NCBI RefSeq assembly: GCF_002936985.1
Contig: NZ_MPZN01000001.1
Span: forward strand, 93,836 to 157,835
Length of the DNA stretch: 64,000 bases
Source: Microterricola pindariensis
Lineage (GTDB): Bacteria; Actinomycetota; Actinomycetes; Actinomycetales; Microbacteriaceae
Reading direction: 5' to 3'
The translations under genes and the position numbers were made by a program. This document shows, one piece after another, positions 29,742 through 37,543 of this stretch. The stretch's first letter is position 1, and each line of letters begins with the position of its first letter. Below the pieces are notes generated by a model. The model searched no databases. It was not told the origin of the DNA and saw only the letters and a program-made list of their open reading frames with translations.

Positions 29742-31265
29742 TCAGACCACCCTGTGTAGTGCGTTGGCGACGGCGACGGCGCGCAGCGGCGCCGCGGCCT
29801 TGTTCTGTGTCTCTTCGAACTCGGTCTGCGGCACGGAGTCGAGCACGAGGCCGGCCCCGGCCTGCACCGTGGCCACGCCGCCCATGATCGTGACCGTGCG
29901 GATGGCGATGGCGAGGTCGGCGTCGCCGGCGAGGCCGAAGTAGCCCACCACTCCCCCGTAGACGCCGCGCTGGGCCGGCTCGAGCTCGTCGATGATCTGC
30001 AGGGCGCGCGGCTTCGGCGCGCCGGAGAGGGTTCCGGCCGGGAACGTGGCCCGGAACACCGTGATCGCGTTCTTGCCCTCCGTGAGGTCGCCCTCGACGG
30101 CGGAGACGATGTGCATGATGTGGCTGAACCGCTCGATGCGCATGAACTCGGTCACCTCGATGCTGCCGGGGGTGCACACCTTGGCCAGGTCGTTGCGGGC
30201 CAGGTCGACGAGCATCAGGTGCTCCGCGCGCTCCTTCGCGTCGGCCAGCAGCTCGGTGGCCAGATCTGCGTCGGCCTCCGGCGTCGCGCCGCGCGGCCGG
30301 GAGCCGGCGATCGGGTTGGTGAAGACGCGGTTGCTCTGCACCTTGACCAGGGCCTCCGGCGAGGAGCCGACGATCCAGTACGGCTCGCCGTCGGGGGTCT
30401 CCAGGCTGAGCAGGTACATGTACGGGCTCGGGTTGAGGCTGCGCAGCACCCGGTAGACGTCGATCGGGGCGGCGGTGCAGTCCTGCTCGAAGCGCTGCGA
30501 GATGACGACCTGGAAGATGTCGCCGTCGCGGATGTACTCCTTGGCGGTCTCCACGGATGCCAGGAAGTCGGCCTCCGCGGTGCGAGAGCGCCCGTGCGGG
30601 GCCGTGTTCATGTCGACCGCGGCGAGCCACGCCTCGGACGGCTGGGCGAGGCGCCGCTGCAGGGCGTCCAGGCGGGACTGGGCGTCGGACCAGAGGGCGT
30701 CTGCGTCGTCGCGGCCGTCGTTCAGCACGTTGGCGATCAGCTGCACGGTGCCGTACTTGTGGTCGATGACGACGAGCTCGGCGACGAAGCTGAATGCCTG
30801 GCCGGGCACGCCGGACTCTTTCGGCGGCTTGTTCGGCAGCTTCTCGATCTGCCGGATGGCCTCCCAGCCGATGAAGCCGACGAGGCCGCCGGTCAGCGGC
30901 GGGTGGCCGGGCAGCTGCGGCGTCTTCCAGCGCTCGAACAGCTGCTCGAGCGCGGCGAGCGGCGCGAGGCCGGCCGCGTCGCCGAGCACGCGCTCTGCGG
31001 GGGCGCCGTAGTCGATCCAGGCGACGGAATCCTCGTTCTGCGTGAGCACTCCGAAGGAGGAGACGCCGACGAAGGAGAACCGGGACCAGATGCCGCCCTG
31101 CTCGGCCGACTCCAGCAGGAAGCTGCCCGGGCGGCCATCGGCGAGCTTGCGGTAGATGTTCACGGGCGTCTCGCCGTCGGCGAAGAGCTCGCGCATCACC
31201 GGGATCACCCGGTGCTCGGCGGCGACCGCGTCGAAGTCGGCGCGCGTGGTGGTTCCGGTGCTCAT
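29742..31265 (-). CDS. trpE: Anthranilate synthase component I
   Basis: Chorismate to anthranilate with the TrpG amidotransferase subunit, which is not encoded in this window. 507 aa. The N-terminal regulatory domain has the feedback-site motif SFLLESAEQGG (about 48-58). The chorismate-binding domain has IAGSRPRGAT (about 318-327), LVDLARNDLAKV and SGAPKPRALQIID (about 420-432), and ends in the usual AGAGLVLDSVP box. ATG at 31265 has GAGGAG about 7 nt upstream. It lies 41 bp after hisI, so it could be cotranscribed with the his genes. Confidence 0.97.
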   Translation of the reverse strand: MSTGTTTRADFDAVAAEHRVIPVMRELFADGETPVNIYRKLADGRPGSFLLESAEQGGIWSRFSFVGVSSFGVLTQNEDSVAWIDYGAPAERVLGDAAGLAPLAALEQLFERWKTPQLPGHPPLTGGLVGFIGWEAIRQIEKLPNKPPKESGVPGQAFSFVAELVVIDHKYGTVQLIANVLNDGRDDADALWSDAQSRLDALQRRLAQPSEAWLAAVDMNTAPHGRSRTAEADFLASVETAKEYIRDGDIFQVVISQRFEQDCTAAPIDVYRVLRSLNPSPYMYLLSLETPDGEPYWIVGSSPEALVKVQSNRVFTNPIAGSRPRGATPEADADLATELLADAKERAEHLMLVDLARNDLAKVCTPGSIEVTEFMRIERFSHIMHIVSAVEGDLTEGKNAITVFRATFPAGTLSGAPKPRALQIIDELEPAQRGVYGGVVGYFGLAGDADLAIAIRTVTIMGGVATVQAGAGLVLDSVPQTEFEETQNKAAAPLRAVAVANALHRVV

Positions 31266-31306
31266 GTCAGGCTCCTCGTCGGGGCGAACGTCGGGCGAAC
31301 TGTGTC

Positions 31307-31687
31307 TCAGGCGGGCAGGATGACGGGCTGGAGGGGGTCGACGTCGAAGCAGGAGTGCGCGCCGGTGTGGCAGGCCGCCCCGATCTGCTCGACCTGCACC
31401 AGCAGGGCATCGTCGTCGCAGTCGAGTGCGGCGCCGCGCACGAACTGGGCGTGGCCGGACGTGTCGCCCTTGCGCCAGTACTCCTGGCGGGAGCGCGACC
31501 AGAAGGTGACGCGTCCCTCGGTCAGCGTGCGGCGGAGCGCCTCGGCATCCATCCAGCCCAGCATCAGCACCTCGCCGGTGTCGTGCTGCTGGATGATGGC
31601 CGGGAGCAGGCCGTCGGCGTTGAAGGCGGCGCGGGCGATGACGGCGTCGACGTCGGAGTAGCCTGCGCTGTTCGTGTTGTCGCTCAT
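31307..31687 (-). CDS. hisI: Phosphoribosyl-AMP cyclohydrolase
   Basis: Third step of histidine synthesis. 126 aa, the single-function type (not fused to HisE, which has its own gene nearby). Zinc and magnesium ligands: DCDDDALL (about 88-95) and CHTGAHSC (about 106-113). [17 protein letters not shown] is the substrate-binding signature. ATG at 31687 overlaps the hisF stop by 4 bp. Confidence 0.97.
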   Translation of the reverse strand: MSDNTNSAGYSDVDAVIARAAFNADGLLPAIIQQHDTGEVLMLGWMDAEALRRTLTEGRVTFWSRSRQEYWRKGDTSGHAQFVRGAALDCDDDALLVQVEQIGAACHTGAHSCFDVDPLQPVILPA

Positions 31688-32448
31688 GCGCGCACCGGCA
31701 TTCCCTCGGCCGCGATGGCCGCCTTGACCTGGCCGATGGTGAGCTCGCCGTTGTGGAACACGGAGGCGGCCAGCACGGCGTCGGCGCCGGCGGCGATCGC
31801 CGGCGGGAAGTGCTCCACTGCGCCGGCGCCGCCGGAGGCGATGACGGGCACGGTGCTGAGCTCGCGCATGATGCGGATCAGCTCGAGGTCGAAGCCGGCC
31901 TTGGTGCCGTCGGCGTCGATCGAGTTGACGAGCAGCTCGCCGACGCCGAGTTCGATGGCCTGGCGCGCCCAGTCGAGCGCGTCCAGGTCGGTCTCGGTGC
32001 GGCCGCCGTGGGTGGTCACGACGAAGCCGGACTCGGTGCGCCCGCTGCGCTTGACGTCGAGCGAGAGCACGAGCACCTGCGAGCCGAAGCGGTCGGCGAT
32101 CTCGGCGATCAGGGCCGGGCGGGCGATGGCGGCGCTGTTCACGCCCACCTTGTCCGCACCGTTGGCCTGGAGCCGGGAGACGTCCTCGACGCTGCGGATG
32201 CCGCCGCCGACGGTGAGCGGGATGAAGACTTGCTCGGCGGTGGCCCGCACCACGTCGTAGGTGGTGGAGCGGTTGTCGACCGTCGCGGTGACGTCGAGGA
32301 AGGTGAGCTCGTCCGCCCCCTGCTCGAAGTAGCGCTTGGCCAGCTCGACGGGGTCGCCCGCATCGCGCAGGTTCTGGAAGTTGACGCCCTTGACGACGCG
32401 GCCGTCGGCCACGTCGAGGCACGGGATGACGCGCACGGAGAGTGCCAT
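31684..32448 (-). CDS. hisF: Imidazole glycerol phosphate synthase, cyclase subunit
   Basis: Joins PRFAR with ammonia delivered by HisH (not in this window) to make IGP and AICAR. 254 aa beta/alpha barrel. Catalytic Asp11 in [16 protein letters not shown] and Asp near 131 in LSLDVKR. Phosphate sites VGGGIRS (about 82-88) and ASGGAGA. ATG at 32448 is preferred: the upstream in-frame extension lies in hisG and has no family similarity. Confidence 0.97.
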   Translation of the reverse strand: MALSVRVIPCLDVADGRVVKGVNFQNLRDAGDPVELAKRYFEQGADELTFLDVTATVDNRSTTYDVVRATAEQVFIPLTVGGGIRSVEDVSRLQANGADKVGVNSAAIARPALIAEIADRFGSQVLVLSLDVKRSGRTESGFVVTTHGGRTETDLDALDWARQAIELGVGELLVNSIDADGTKAGFDLELIRIMRELSTVPVIASGGAGAVEHFPPAIAAGADAVLAASVFHNGELTIGQVKAAIAAEGMPVRA

Positions 32449-32453
32449 GGCCG

Positions 32454-33293
32454 TCACAACCTCGCAGCGTGGATCGAGCTGACGAGGATGGCACGGGCGC
32501 CGATCTCGTAGAGCGCGTCCATCATCTGGTTCGTCTCCGCCCGCGGGATCATCACCCGCACGGCCGCCCACTCCGGGTCGTGCAGCGGGGAGACGGTGGG
32601 CGACTCGATGCCGGGGGCGACGCGGGTGGCCTGCTCCAGCAGTGCGACGGGGATGTCGTAGTCCATGATCACGTACTGGCGGGCGACGAGCACGCCCTGC
32701 AGCCGGCGGAGCAGGGTGGCCACGCCGGGCTTCTCCTCCGCGGAGCGGATGAGGACGGCGGTGGACTCCAGGATGACGGGGCCGAAGATGGCCAGGCCGG
32801 CGGCGCGGAGCGTGGCGCCGGTGGAGACGACGTCGGCGACGGCATCCGCCACCCCGAGCCGCACGGCGGACTCGACGGCGCCGTCGAGCTTGACCAGCTC
32901 GACCTCGATGCCCTTCTCGCGGAGGAAATCGCCGACGAGGCCCGGGTAACTGGTGGCGACGCGGACGCCGGCGAGGTCGTCGAGCTCGCGGAAGCGCTCG
33001 GCGGGGCCGGCGAAGCGGAACGTCGACTCGGCGAAGTTCAGCTCGTGCACCTCGGTGGCGGGCGAGCCGGAGTCCAGCAGCAGGTCGCGGCCGGTGATGC
33101 CGACGTCCAGGGCGCCGGAGCCGACGTAGGTGGCGATGTCGCGCGGGCGCAGGTAGAAGAACTCGACGTCGTTGCGGGGGTCGGGGGTGTGCAGCTCGCG
33201 CGGGTCGCGGCGGCCGGTGTAGCCCGCCTCGAACAGCATCTGGGAGGCGGTGTCGGACAGTGAGCCCTTGTTGGGCACGGCAATTCTCAGCAT
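32454..33293 (-). CDS. hisG: ATP phosphoribosyltransferase
   Basis: First committed step of histidine synthesis, usually inhibited by histidine. 279 aa, the long hexameric form with a C-terminal regulatory domain (about 210-279). [12 protein letters not shown] opens the protein. The PRPP loop segment is [16 protein letters not shown] (about 149-164), followed by [10 protein letters not shown] at 33293 begins at the family N-terminus; an in-frame ATG at 33335 would add 14 residues. The stop lies 5 bp before hisF. Confidence 0.96.
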   Translation of the reverse strand: MLRIAVPNKGSLSDTASQMLFEAGYTGRRDPRELHTPDPRNDVEFFYLRPRDIATYVGSGALDVGITGRDLLLDSGSPATEVHELNFAESTFRFAGPAERFRELDDLAGVRVATSYPGLVGDFLREKGIEVELVKLDGAVESAVRLGVADAVADVVSTGATLRAAGLAIFGPVILESTAVLIRSAEEKPGVATLLRRLQGVLVARQYVIMDYDIPVALLEQATRVAPGIESPTVSPLHDPEWAAVRVMIPRAETNQMMDALYEIGARAILVSSIHAARL

Positions 33294-33362
33294 GGTGGTG
33301 CTCTCTGGTTCGTGTGGATCAGTCATCGGTGACATGAGCGGCCGGCACTGGTGCGCGGCGAA

Positions 33363-33626
33363 TCAGAGATGTCGGTAGATGTCGGCGGGGCTGAGACCCT
33401 TCGCCAGCATCAGCACCTGCAGGTGGTAGAGCAGCTGCGAGATCTCCTCGGCGGTCTCGTCGTCGCTCTGGTACTCGGCGGCCATCCACACTTCGGCGGC
33501 CTCCTCGACGATTTTCTTTCCAATGGCATGCACGCCCGCGTCGAGCTCACGCACGGTTCCCGATCCTTCGGGGCGGATGCGGGCCTTCTCGGAGAGCTCG
33601 GCGAAGAGGGCGTCGAAAGTTTTCAC
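33363..33626 (-). CDS. hisE: Phosphoribosyl-ATP pyrophosphatase
   Basis: Second step of histidine synthesis. 87 aa, a stand-alone all-helical MazG-like domain. Metal-binding acidic pattern: [28 protein letters not shown] (Glu/Glu...Glu/Asp, about 33-60), then [16 protein letters not shown] at 33626 is the only good start. It lies 12 bp after rpe and 69 bp before hisG, so rpe and hisE are likely cotranscribed. Confidence 0.96.
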   Translation of the reverse strand: MKTFDALFAELSEKARIRPEGSGTVRELDAGVHAIGKKIVEEAAEVWMAAEYQSDDETAEEISQLLYHLQVLMLAKGLSPADIYRHL

Positions 33627-33638
33627 CTCTACAGGGTA

Positions 33639-34319
33639 CTAGTGCTTGTGGGCCGATGACGCCGCGGCGGCGCGCAGGGCCGCAATCTGCGCCTCCGGCT
33701 CCCCCACGTTGTACACGGCGGAGCCCGCGACGAAGGTGTTCGCGCCGGCCTCGGCCGCGATGCCGATGGTGTCCAGGCTGATGCCGCCATCCACCTGCAG
33801 CCAGACGTCCAGGCCGCTGGCGGCCACGGCCTCGGCGGCGCGTCGGAGCTTGGGCATCATGTCGGTCATGAAGCTCTGCCCGCCGAAGCCGGGCTCCACG
33901 GTCATGATCAGGATCTGGTCGAACTCGGGAAGCAGTTCCAGGTACGGCTCGACGTCGGTTCCGGGCTTCAGGGCGATCCCGGCGCGGGCGCCGCGCTGGC
34001 GCAGCCTGCGGGCCAGGGTGACGGGGTCGGTGCTGGCCTCGGCGTGGAAGGTGACGGATGCCGCCCCCACCTCGGCGTAGCCGGGCGCCCAGTGGTCGGC
34101 ATCCGAGATCATCAGGTGCACGTCCAGCGGGATCGGGGAGACCTCGTTCAGGCGCCCCACCATCGTCTTGCCGAAGGTGAGGTTCGGCACGAAATGGTTG
34201 TCCATGACGTCCACGTGCACGAAGTCGGCGGTGGCGATGCGGCCGAGCTCGTGCTCGAGGTTCGCGAAATCGGCGGTGAGGATGCTGGGGTTGATGCGGG
34301 GGGCGCTGCTGGTCGACAT
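33639..34319 (-). CDS. rpe: Ribulose-phosphate 3-epimerase
   Basis: Interconverts ribulose-5-phosphate and xylulose-5-phosphate in the pentose phosphate pathway. 226 aa barrel. Metal/catalytic motifs: HVDVMDNHFVPNLTFG (about 35-50), HLMISDADHW (about 68-77), MTVEPGFGGQSF (about 139-150), and DGGI near 177. ATG at 34319 is chosen; TAGCAT ends 7 nt upstream, and the seven intervening bases include AGGAG, so the mRNA may be leaderless. Upstream is the 0.87-kb repeat region. Confidence 0.97.
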   Translation of the reverse strand: MSTSSAPRINPSILTADFANLEHELGRIATADFVHVDVMDNHFVPNLTFGKTMVGRLNEVSPIPLDVHLMISDADHWAPGYAEVGAASVTFHAEASTDPVTLARRLRQRGARAGIALKPGTDVEPYLELLPEFDQILIMTVEPGFGGQSFMTDMMPKLRRAAEAVAASGLDVWLQVDGGISLDTIGIAAEAGANTFVAGSAVYNVGEPEAQIAALRAAAASSAHKH

Positions 34320-34326
34320 GGCTCCT

Positions 34327-34332
34327 ATGCTA
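34327..34332 (-). promoter_or_regulatory. -10 hexamer TAGCAT of rpe (leaderless)
   Basis: TAGCAT, then 7 nt, then the rpe ATG. It marks the probable 5' end of the rpe-his-trp transcript. Confidence 0.45.
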
Positions 34333-34360
34333 GCGAGCGGCATTCCCCGGTTGGTTCCCC

Positions 34361-34386
34361 GGCTGGTTGAGCCTGTCGAAACCCCC
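34361..34386. repeat. Short dispersed repeat, type A
   Basis: The core GGTTGAGCCTGTCGAAACC, or its reverse GGTTTCGACAGGCTCAACC, is a short sequence I recall as common between genes in Microbacteriaceae and related Actinobacteria. There is a single copy in this window. The family identity is from memory and was not checked. Confidence 0.55.
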
Positions 34387-34396
34387 GGCGCCGACC

Positions 34397-34542
34397 GCGG
34401 GGTGGCGGAGGCACGCTCCTCAACTCAAACAATGACGCTTTCGCCCAAGCCCCGGTTGCCGGGATCGGGTGCGGCCAGGGTTGCGGGCGGGGCTCGGGCG
34501 AAACCGCCATAACTCGCACCCCGCATGCCTCCGCCACCCCGC
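34397..34542. repeat. 146-bp nested inverted repeat
   Basis: The outer arms (34397-34413 / 34526-34542) are 17 bp and perfectly complementary. Inside, 34440-34454 pairs with 34490-34504 over 15 bp with one mismatch. The two nested stems share one axis, so the element could form a long hairpin or cruciform. Its role is unknown: it may be a decayed mobile element (MITE-like) or a structured RNA. Confidence 0.8.
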
Positions 34543-34570
34543 TGACGTCGCGCGCGCCCCACGCGAACTC

Positions 34571-34613
34571 CCCCGTTGGCTCGAGGGAGCGCCAGCGACC
34601 GAAGCCAACACCC
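34571..34613. repeat. Dispersed repeat type B, copy 1
   Basis: Copy 1 of the element with core GTTGGCTCGAGGGAGCGCC followed by AGCGACCGAAGCC and AACACCC. Confidence 0.85.
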
Positions 34614-34822
34614 GACCAGCGCGTGTGGCCGGGCCGGCGGATGCCGCGGACAGCCGTTCCGCGAAGTCGCCCAGGGCTTCGGGCGCTGCGCTGCTCGTCC
34701 CTCGCGGCGCGGCGCCCTCCAGCCGCCGTGCGGATGCCGGTGCCCGCCGGAATCCAGCGGGGGCGTCTGCACAGTGGCGGACGACACGACCGCGCAGAGA
34801 CCCCGCTCGGCGAAGCCCGCAA

Positions 34823-34858
34823 CCCCGTTGGCTCGAGGGAGCGCCAGCGACCGAAGCC
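34823..34858. repeat. Dispersed repeat type B, copy 2
   Basis: Identical to copy 1 over 36 bases (CCCCGTTGG through GAAGCC), 252 bp further on and in the same orientation. Confidence 0.85.
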
Positions 34859-34956
34859 GTGCCCGGCGCCACTGTTCGGGAGGCCGACGGCGGATAGGGA
34901 GGCCGTTTCCGGCGCGAAGTTGCCTCCCAATGTCGCGGGTGCCTCCGCATCCGCTA

Positions 34957-35002
34957 CCCCTCGCTTGCCCGAGGGAGCGCCGGTGACCGAAGCCAACACC
35001 CC
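34957..35002. repeat. Dispersed repeat type B, copy 3 (diverged)
   Basis: Keeps CCGAGGGAGCGCCGGTGACC and the GAAGCCAACACCCC end but differs at the left (TCGCTTGCC for GTTGGCT). Same orientation. Confidence 0.75.
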
Positions 35003-35024
35003 GGGACACGGGTGGCACCCACCC

Positions 35025-35064
35025 GCTGGTCGAGTAGCGCCGCCTGCGGCGCGTATCGAGACCC
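35025..35064. repeat. Dispersed repeat type C, copy 1
   Basis: GCTGGTCGAGTAGC - hairpin - GTATCGAGACC form, with an internal 6-bp stem (gcgccg/cggcgc, loop cctg). The flanking words match a very common intergenic element I recall from Microbacteriaceae genomes. Confidence 0.7.
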
Positions 35065-35067
35065 CGT

Positions 35068-35107
35068 TGCGAGATCTCGATACGGCCCTGGCGGGCCTAC
35101 TCGATCA
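35068..35107. repeat. Dispersed repeat type C, copy 2 (inverted, diverged)
   Basis: Reverse-oriented relative of copy 1: TCTCGATACGGCC...GGGCCTACTCGATCAA. The two copies face each other 3 bp apart, so together they can form a larger hairpin. Confidence 0.65.
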
Positions 35108-35136
35108 ACGGAAAAGGCCAGCTCCAGCCTCGCGCA

Positions 35137-35167
35137 CCCCGTTGGCTCGAGGGAGTGCCGCGACCGA
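35137..35167. repeat. Dispersed repeat type B, copy 4 (shortened)
   Basis: CCCCGTTGGCTCGAGGGAGTG followed by CCGCGACCGA. It lies 25 bp before the rsmB stop, so it is close enough to affect the 3' end of the rsmB mRNA. Confidence 0.75.
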
Positions 35168-35192
35168 TCGGGAGGCAGGCGGGCGGGTGCGG

Positions 35193-36629
35193 CTAGTTCT
35201 TGCGGAACAGCGCGATGAACATGGCGTCGGTGCCGTGGCGGTGCGGCCAGAGCTGCACGGTCCGGCCGTCGCCGCCGACGTCCAGCGGGTTCGCGGCGAT
35301 GCCCTCGAGCACCTCGCGGGTCGGCAGCTGCTCGAGCGAGTCGCCCCAGCGGGCGAGGGCGCCGTTGACGGTGCCGAGCGTCTCGCCGAGGTGCGGCGAG
35401 CAGGTGACGTAGGCGAGGATGCCGCCGGGCTTCAGCGCCCCGAAGGCGGCGTCGAACAACTTGCCCTGCAGCACGCTCAGCTCGGCGACGTCGTTCGGCG
35501 TCTTCCGCCAGCGGGCCTCGGGGCGCCTGCGCAGCGCGCCGAGGCCGGTGCAGGGCGCGTCGAGCATGATCCGGTCGAAGGCGGCGGGGTGCGTGTCGCC
35601 GATGGTCGTGCCGTCCAGCTCCAGCACGGGCACCTCGCCGGGCACGCCGGCGAGGGCGTTGCGCACCAGGCCGGCCCGGGCGGGCACCAACTCGTTGGCG
35701 GTGAGCTCCGCGCCGCCCAGTCGCGCCTCGGCGGCGAGCAGCGCCGCCTTGCCGCCAGGACCGGCGCAGAGGTCGAGCCAGCGCTCCCCTGCGACGACGG
35801 GCTCGGCCCGGCTGAGAGCGAGTGCCGCCAGCTGGGAGCCCTCGTCCTGCACGCGCACGCGGCCGCCGAAGCGCTCCGTGACGCCGAGGGGGTCGCCGCC
35901 GGAGAGCACGAAGCCGATCGGAGAGAAGGCGTCCGCGTCGCCGAGGCCGGCGGCATCCGCCTGGTCGACGAGGCCGGGCAGCGCGGCCAGGTTGACCTTG
36001 GGGGCGACGTTGTCGGCCTGCAGCAGCTGCTCGAGCTCGTCGGCGCGGCCCTCGGCGTCCAGCGCGGCGCGGAGCGCGCGCACCACCCAGGCCGGGTGCG
36101 AGTGCAGCACGGCGAGCTTCTCGTCGGCGCCCTCGGTCTCCTCCTGTACCCAGCCCTGCCACTCCTCGAGCGAGCTGCGCGAGATGGTGCGCAGCACGCC
36201 GTTGGTGAAGCCGGTGGCCGAGCGGGAGGCGACCTGGCTGGCCAGCGCGACCGACTCGTTGACGGCGGCGTGCGTGGCCACCCGGGTGGCCAGCAGCTGG
36301 TGGGCGCCGAGGCGCAGCACGTCGAGCACGGCCGGGTCGATCTTGTCGACGGTGCGGTCGGCGACGAGCTCGATGACCTTGTCGTAGAAGCCCTGCATGC
36401 GGAGCGTGCCGTAGGTGAGCTCGGTGGCCAGCGCGGCGTCGGCCGAGTTCAGGCCGGCCTTCTGGATGCGGCTGGGCAGCAGCAGGTTGGCGTAGGCGTC
36501 GGACTCGCGCACGGCGGCGATGACCTCGTAGGCGACGAGCCGGGCGGGCTGCACCTGCTGCTGTGGGCGGCGCTTCGGCGCCCGGGCCTGGCTGTTCCGC
36601 CGGGGCGAACTGTTCCTGGGATCGCTCAT
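35193..36629 (-). CDS. rsmB: 16S rRNA (cytosine-5) methyltransferase RsmB/Fmu type
   Basis: 478 aa. N-terminal NusB-like RNA-binding domain (about 30-170, RLVAYEVIAAV and NGVLRTI) and C-terminal Rossmann methyltransferase domain with LDLCAGPGGKAALLA (about 271-285). It has the two cysteines of m5C methylases: DAPCTGLGALRRRP (nucleophile region) and VTCSPH. Methylates 16S rRNA near position 967 in E. coli numbering. ATG at 36629 shares ATGA with the fmt stop. The fmt-rsmB-rpe order is standard in Actinobacteria, but here rpe is split off by the repeat region. Confidence 0.96.
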   Translation of the reverse strand: MSDPRNSSPRRNSQARAPKRRPQQQVQPARLVAYEVIAAVRESDAYANLLLPSRIQKAGLNSADAALATELTYGTLRMQGFYDKVIELVADRTVDKIDPAVLDVLRLGAHQLLATRVATHAAVNESVALASQVASRSATGFTNGVLRTISRSSLEEWQGWVQEETEGADEKLAVLHSHPAWVVRALRAALDAEGRADELEQLLQADNVAPKVNLAALPGLVDQADAAGLGDADAFSPIGFVLSGGDPLGVTERFGGRVRVQDEGSQLAALALSRAEPVVAGERWLDLCAGPGGKAALLAAEARLGGAELTANELVPARAGLVRNALAGVPGEVPVLELDGTTIGDTHPAAFDRIMLDAPCTGLGALRRRPEARWRKTPNDVAELSVLQGKLFDAAFGALKPGGILAYVTCSPHLGETLGTVNGALARWGDSLEQLPTREVLEGIAANPLDVGGDGRTVQLWPHRHGTDAMFIALFRKN

Positions 36630-37543
36630 TCGGCGATCACCTCCTCTGCTGCGATGCCGCGCCACCAGTCGGCGGCGTTCATCGGGGTCTTGCCGGCCGG
36701 CTGCACACGCAGCAGCTCGAGCGGGGTGCTGGCGGTGCCGACGAGCACGCGGCCGTCGACGGATCTGATGTGCCCGGGCGGCAGCGCTGCGGCATCCCGC
36801 GCGTGGCGGAGCTCGTGCAGCTTGAACCGGGCGCCGTCGAGCAGGGTGAACGCGCCGGGCTCGGCGGTGACGCCCTGGTAGCGGTGGAAGACGGTCTCGG
36901 CGGGCTCCGACCAGTGCAGCCGGGCGTCGTCGATGCCGAGCTTGGCGGCCGGGGTGGGCTCGCCGCTCTGCGGCACGGCGACGGCGCTGCCGTCGGCGAG
37001 CTCGTCCACGACGCGGGCCAACAGGGCCCCGCCGGAGACGGCGAGCTCGGCCAGCAGCGTCGCGGACGTGTCTGCCTCGGTGATGGGCCGCTCGATCCGG
37101 CCGAAGACGTCGCCGGCGTCGAGGGCTGCAACCAGCTGGAAGACGTCGGCGCCGGTGCGCTCGTCGCCGGCGATGAGCGCCCGCTGCACCGGGGCGGCCC
37201 CGCGCCAGCGCGGCAGCAGCGAGAAGTGCAGGTTGATCCAGCCGAGGCGGGGCGTGGAGAGCAGCGGCTCGCGCACGAGGCCGCCGTAGGCGACGATGAC
37301 GCCGAGGTCCGCGCCGAGCGCCGCGATCTGGGCGGTGACGGCCTCGTCGAGGCGGTTCGCCTTGATGACCGGCAGCCCGAGGGCCGCGGCGGCCTGCGCC
37401 ACCGGCGACGGGGTCAGGATGCGCTTGCGCCCCTGCGGGGAATCCTCCCGGGTGACGACGGCCGCGATCTCGTGCGGGCCGCCCGCGAGCAGTCGGAGGC
37501 TCGGCACCGCGGCGTCGGGCGTTCCGGCAAAAACAAGTCTCAT
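36626..37543 (-). CDS. fmt: Methionyl-tRNA formyltransferase
   Basis: Formylates initiator Met-tRNA using 10-formyl-THF. 305 aa. N-terminal MRLVFAGTPDAAVPSLRLL, the catalytic Asn/His/Asp region NLHFSLLPRWRGAAPVQRA (about 105-123), and the C-terminal tRNA-binding beta-barrel domain (about 205-300). ATG at 37543 directly follows the priA stop (TAG-ATG with no gap). Confidence 0.97.
   Translation of the reverse strand: MRLVFAGTPDAAVPSLRLLAGGPHEIAAVVTREDSPQGRKRILTPSPVAQAAAALGLPVIKANRLDEAVTAQIAALGADLGVIVAYGGLVREPLLSTPRLGWINLHFSLLPRWRGAAPVQRALIAGDERTGADVFQLVAALDAGDVFGRIERPITEADTSATLLAELAVSGGALLARVVDELADGSAVAVPQSGEPTPAAKLGIDDARLHWSEPAETVFHRYQGVTAEPGAFTLLDGARFKLHELRHARDAAALPPGHIRSVDGRVLVGTASTPLELLRVQPAGKTPMNAADWWRGIAAEEVIAE

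Larger units (their letters stand above)
34320..35192. other. 873-bp intergenic region filled with short dispersed repeats; no gene
   Basis: I find no credible coding frame between rpe and rsmB, both on the minus strand. The space holds three different short-repeat families and a nested palindrome (listed separately), plus the rpe promoter at its left end. Open frames here translate only the repeats (for example repeated RWRSLEPTG peptides) and lack ribosome-binding sites. Base composition remains GC-rich. Confidence 0.85.

Noticed and set aside
31266..31306. Possible trp leader-peptide attenuator before trpE
   Set aside because: The 41-bp gap has no run of Trp codons and no alternative hairpins.
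34325..35018. Overlapping minus-strand frames with repeated RWRSLEPTG or RSLALPRANG peptides
   Set aside because: They translate the type B DNA repeats, have no ribosome-binding site and no protein family; the region is noncoding.
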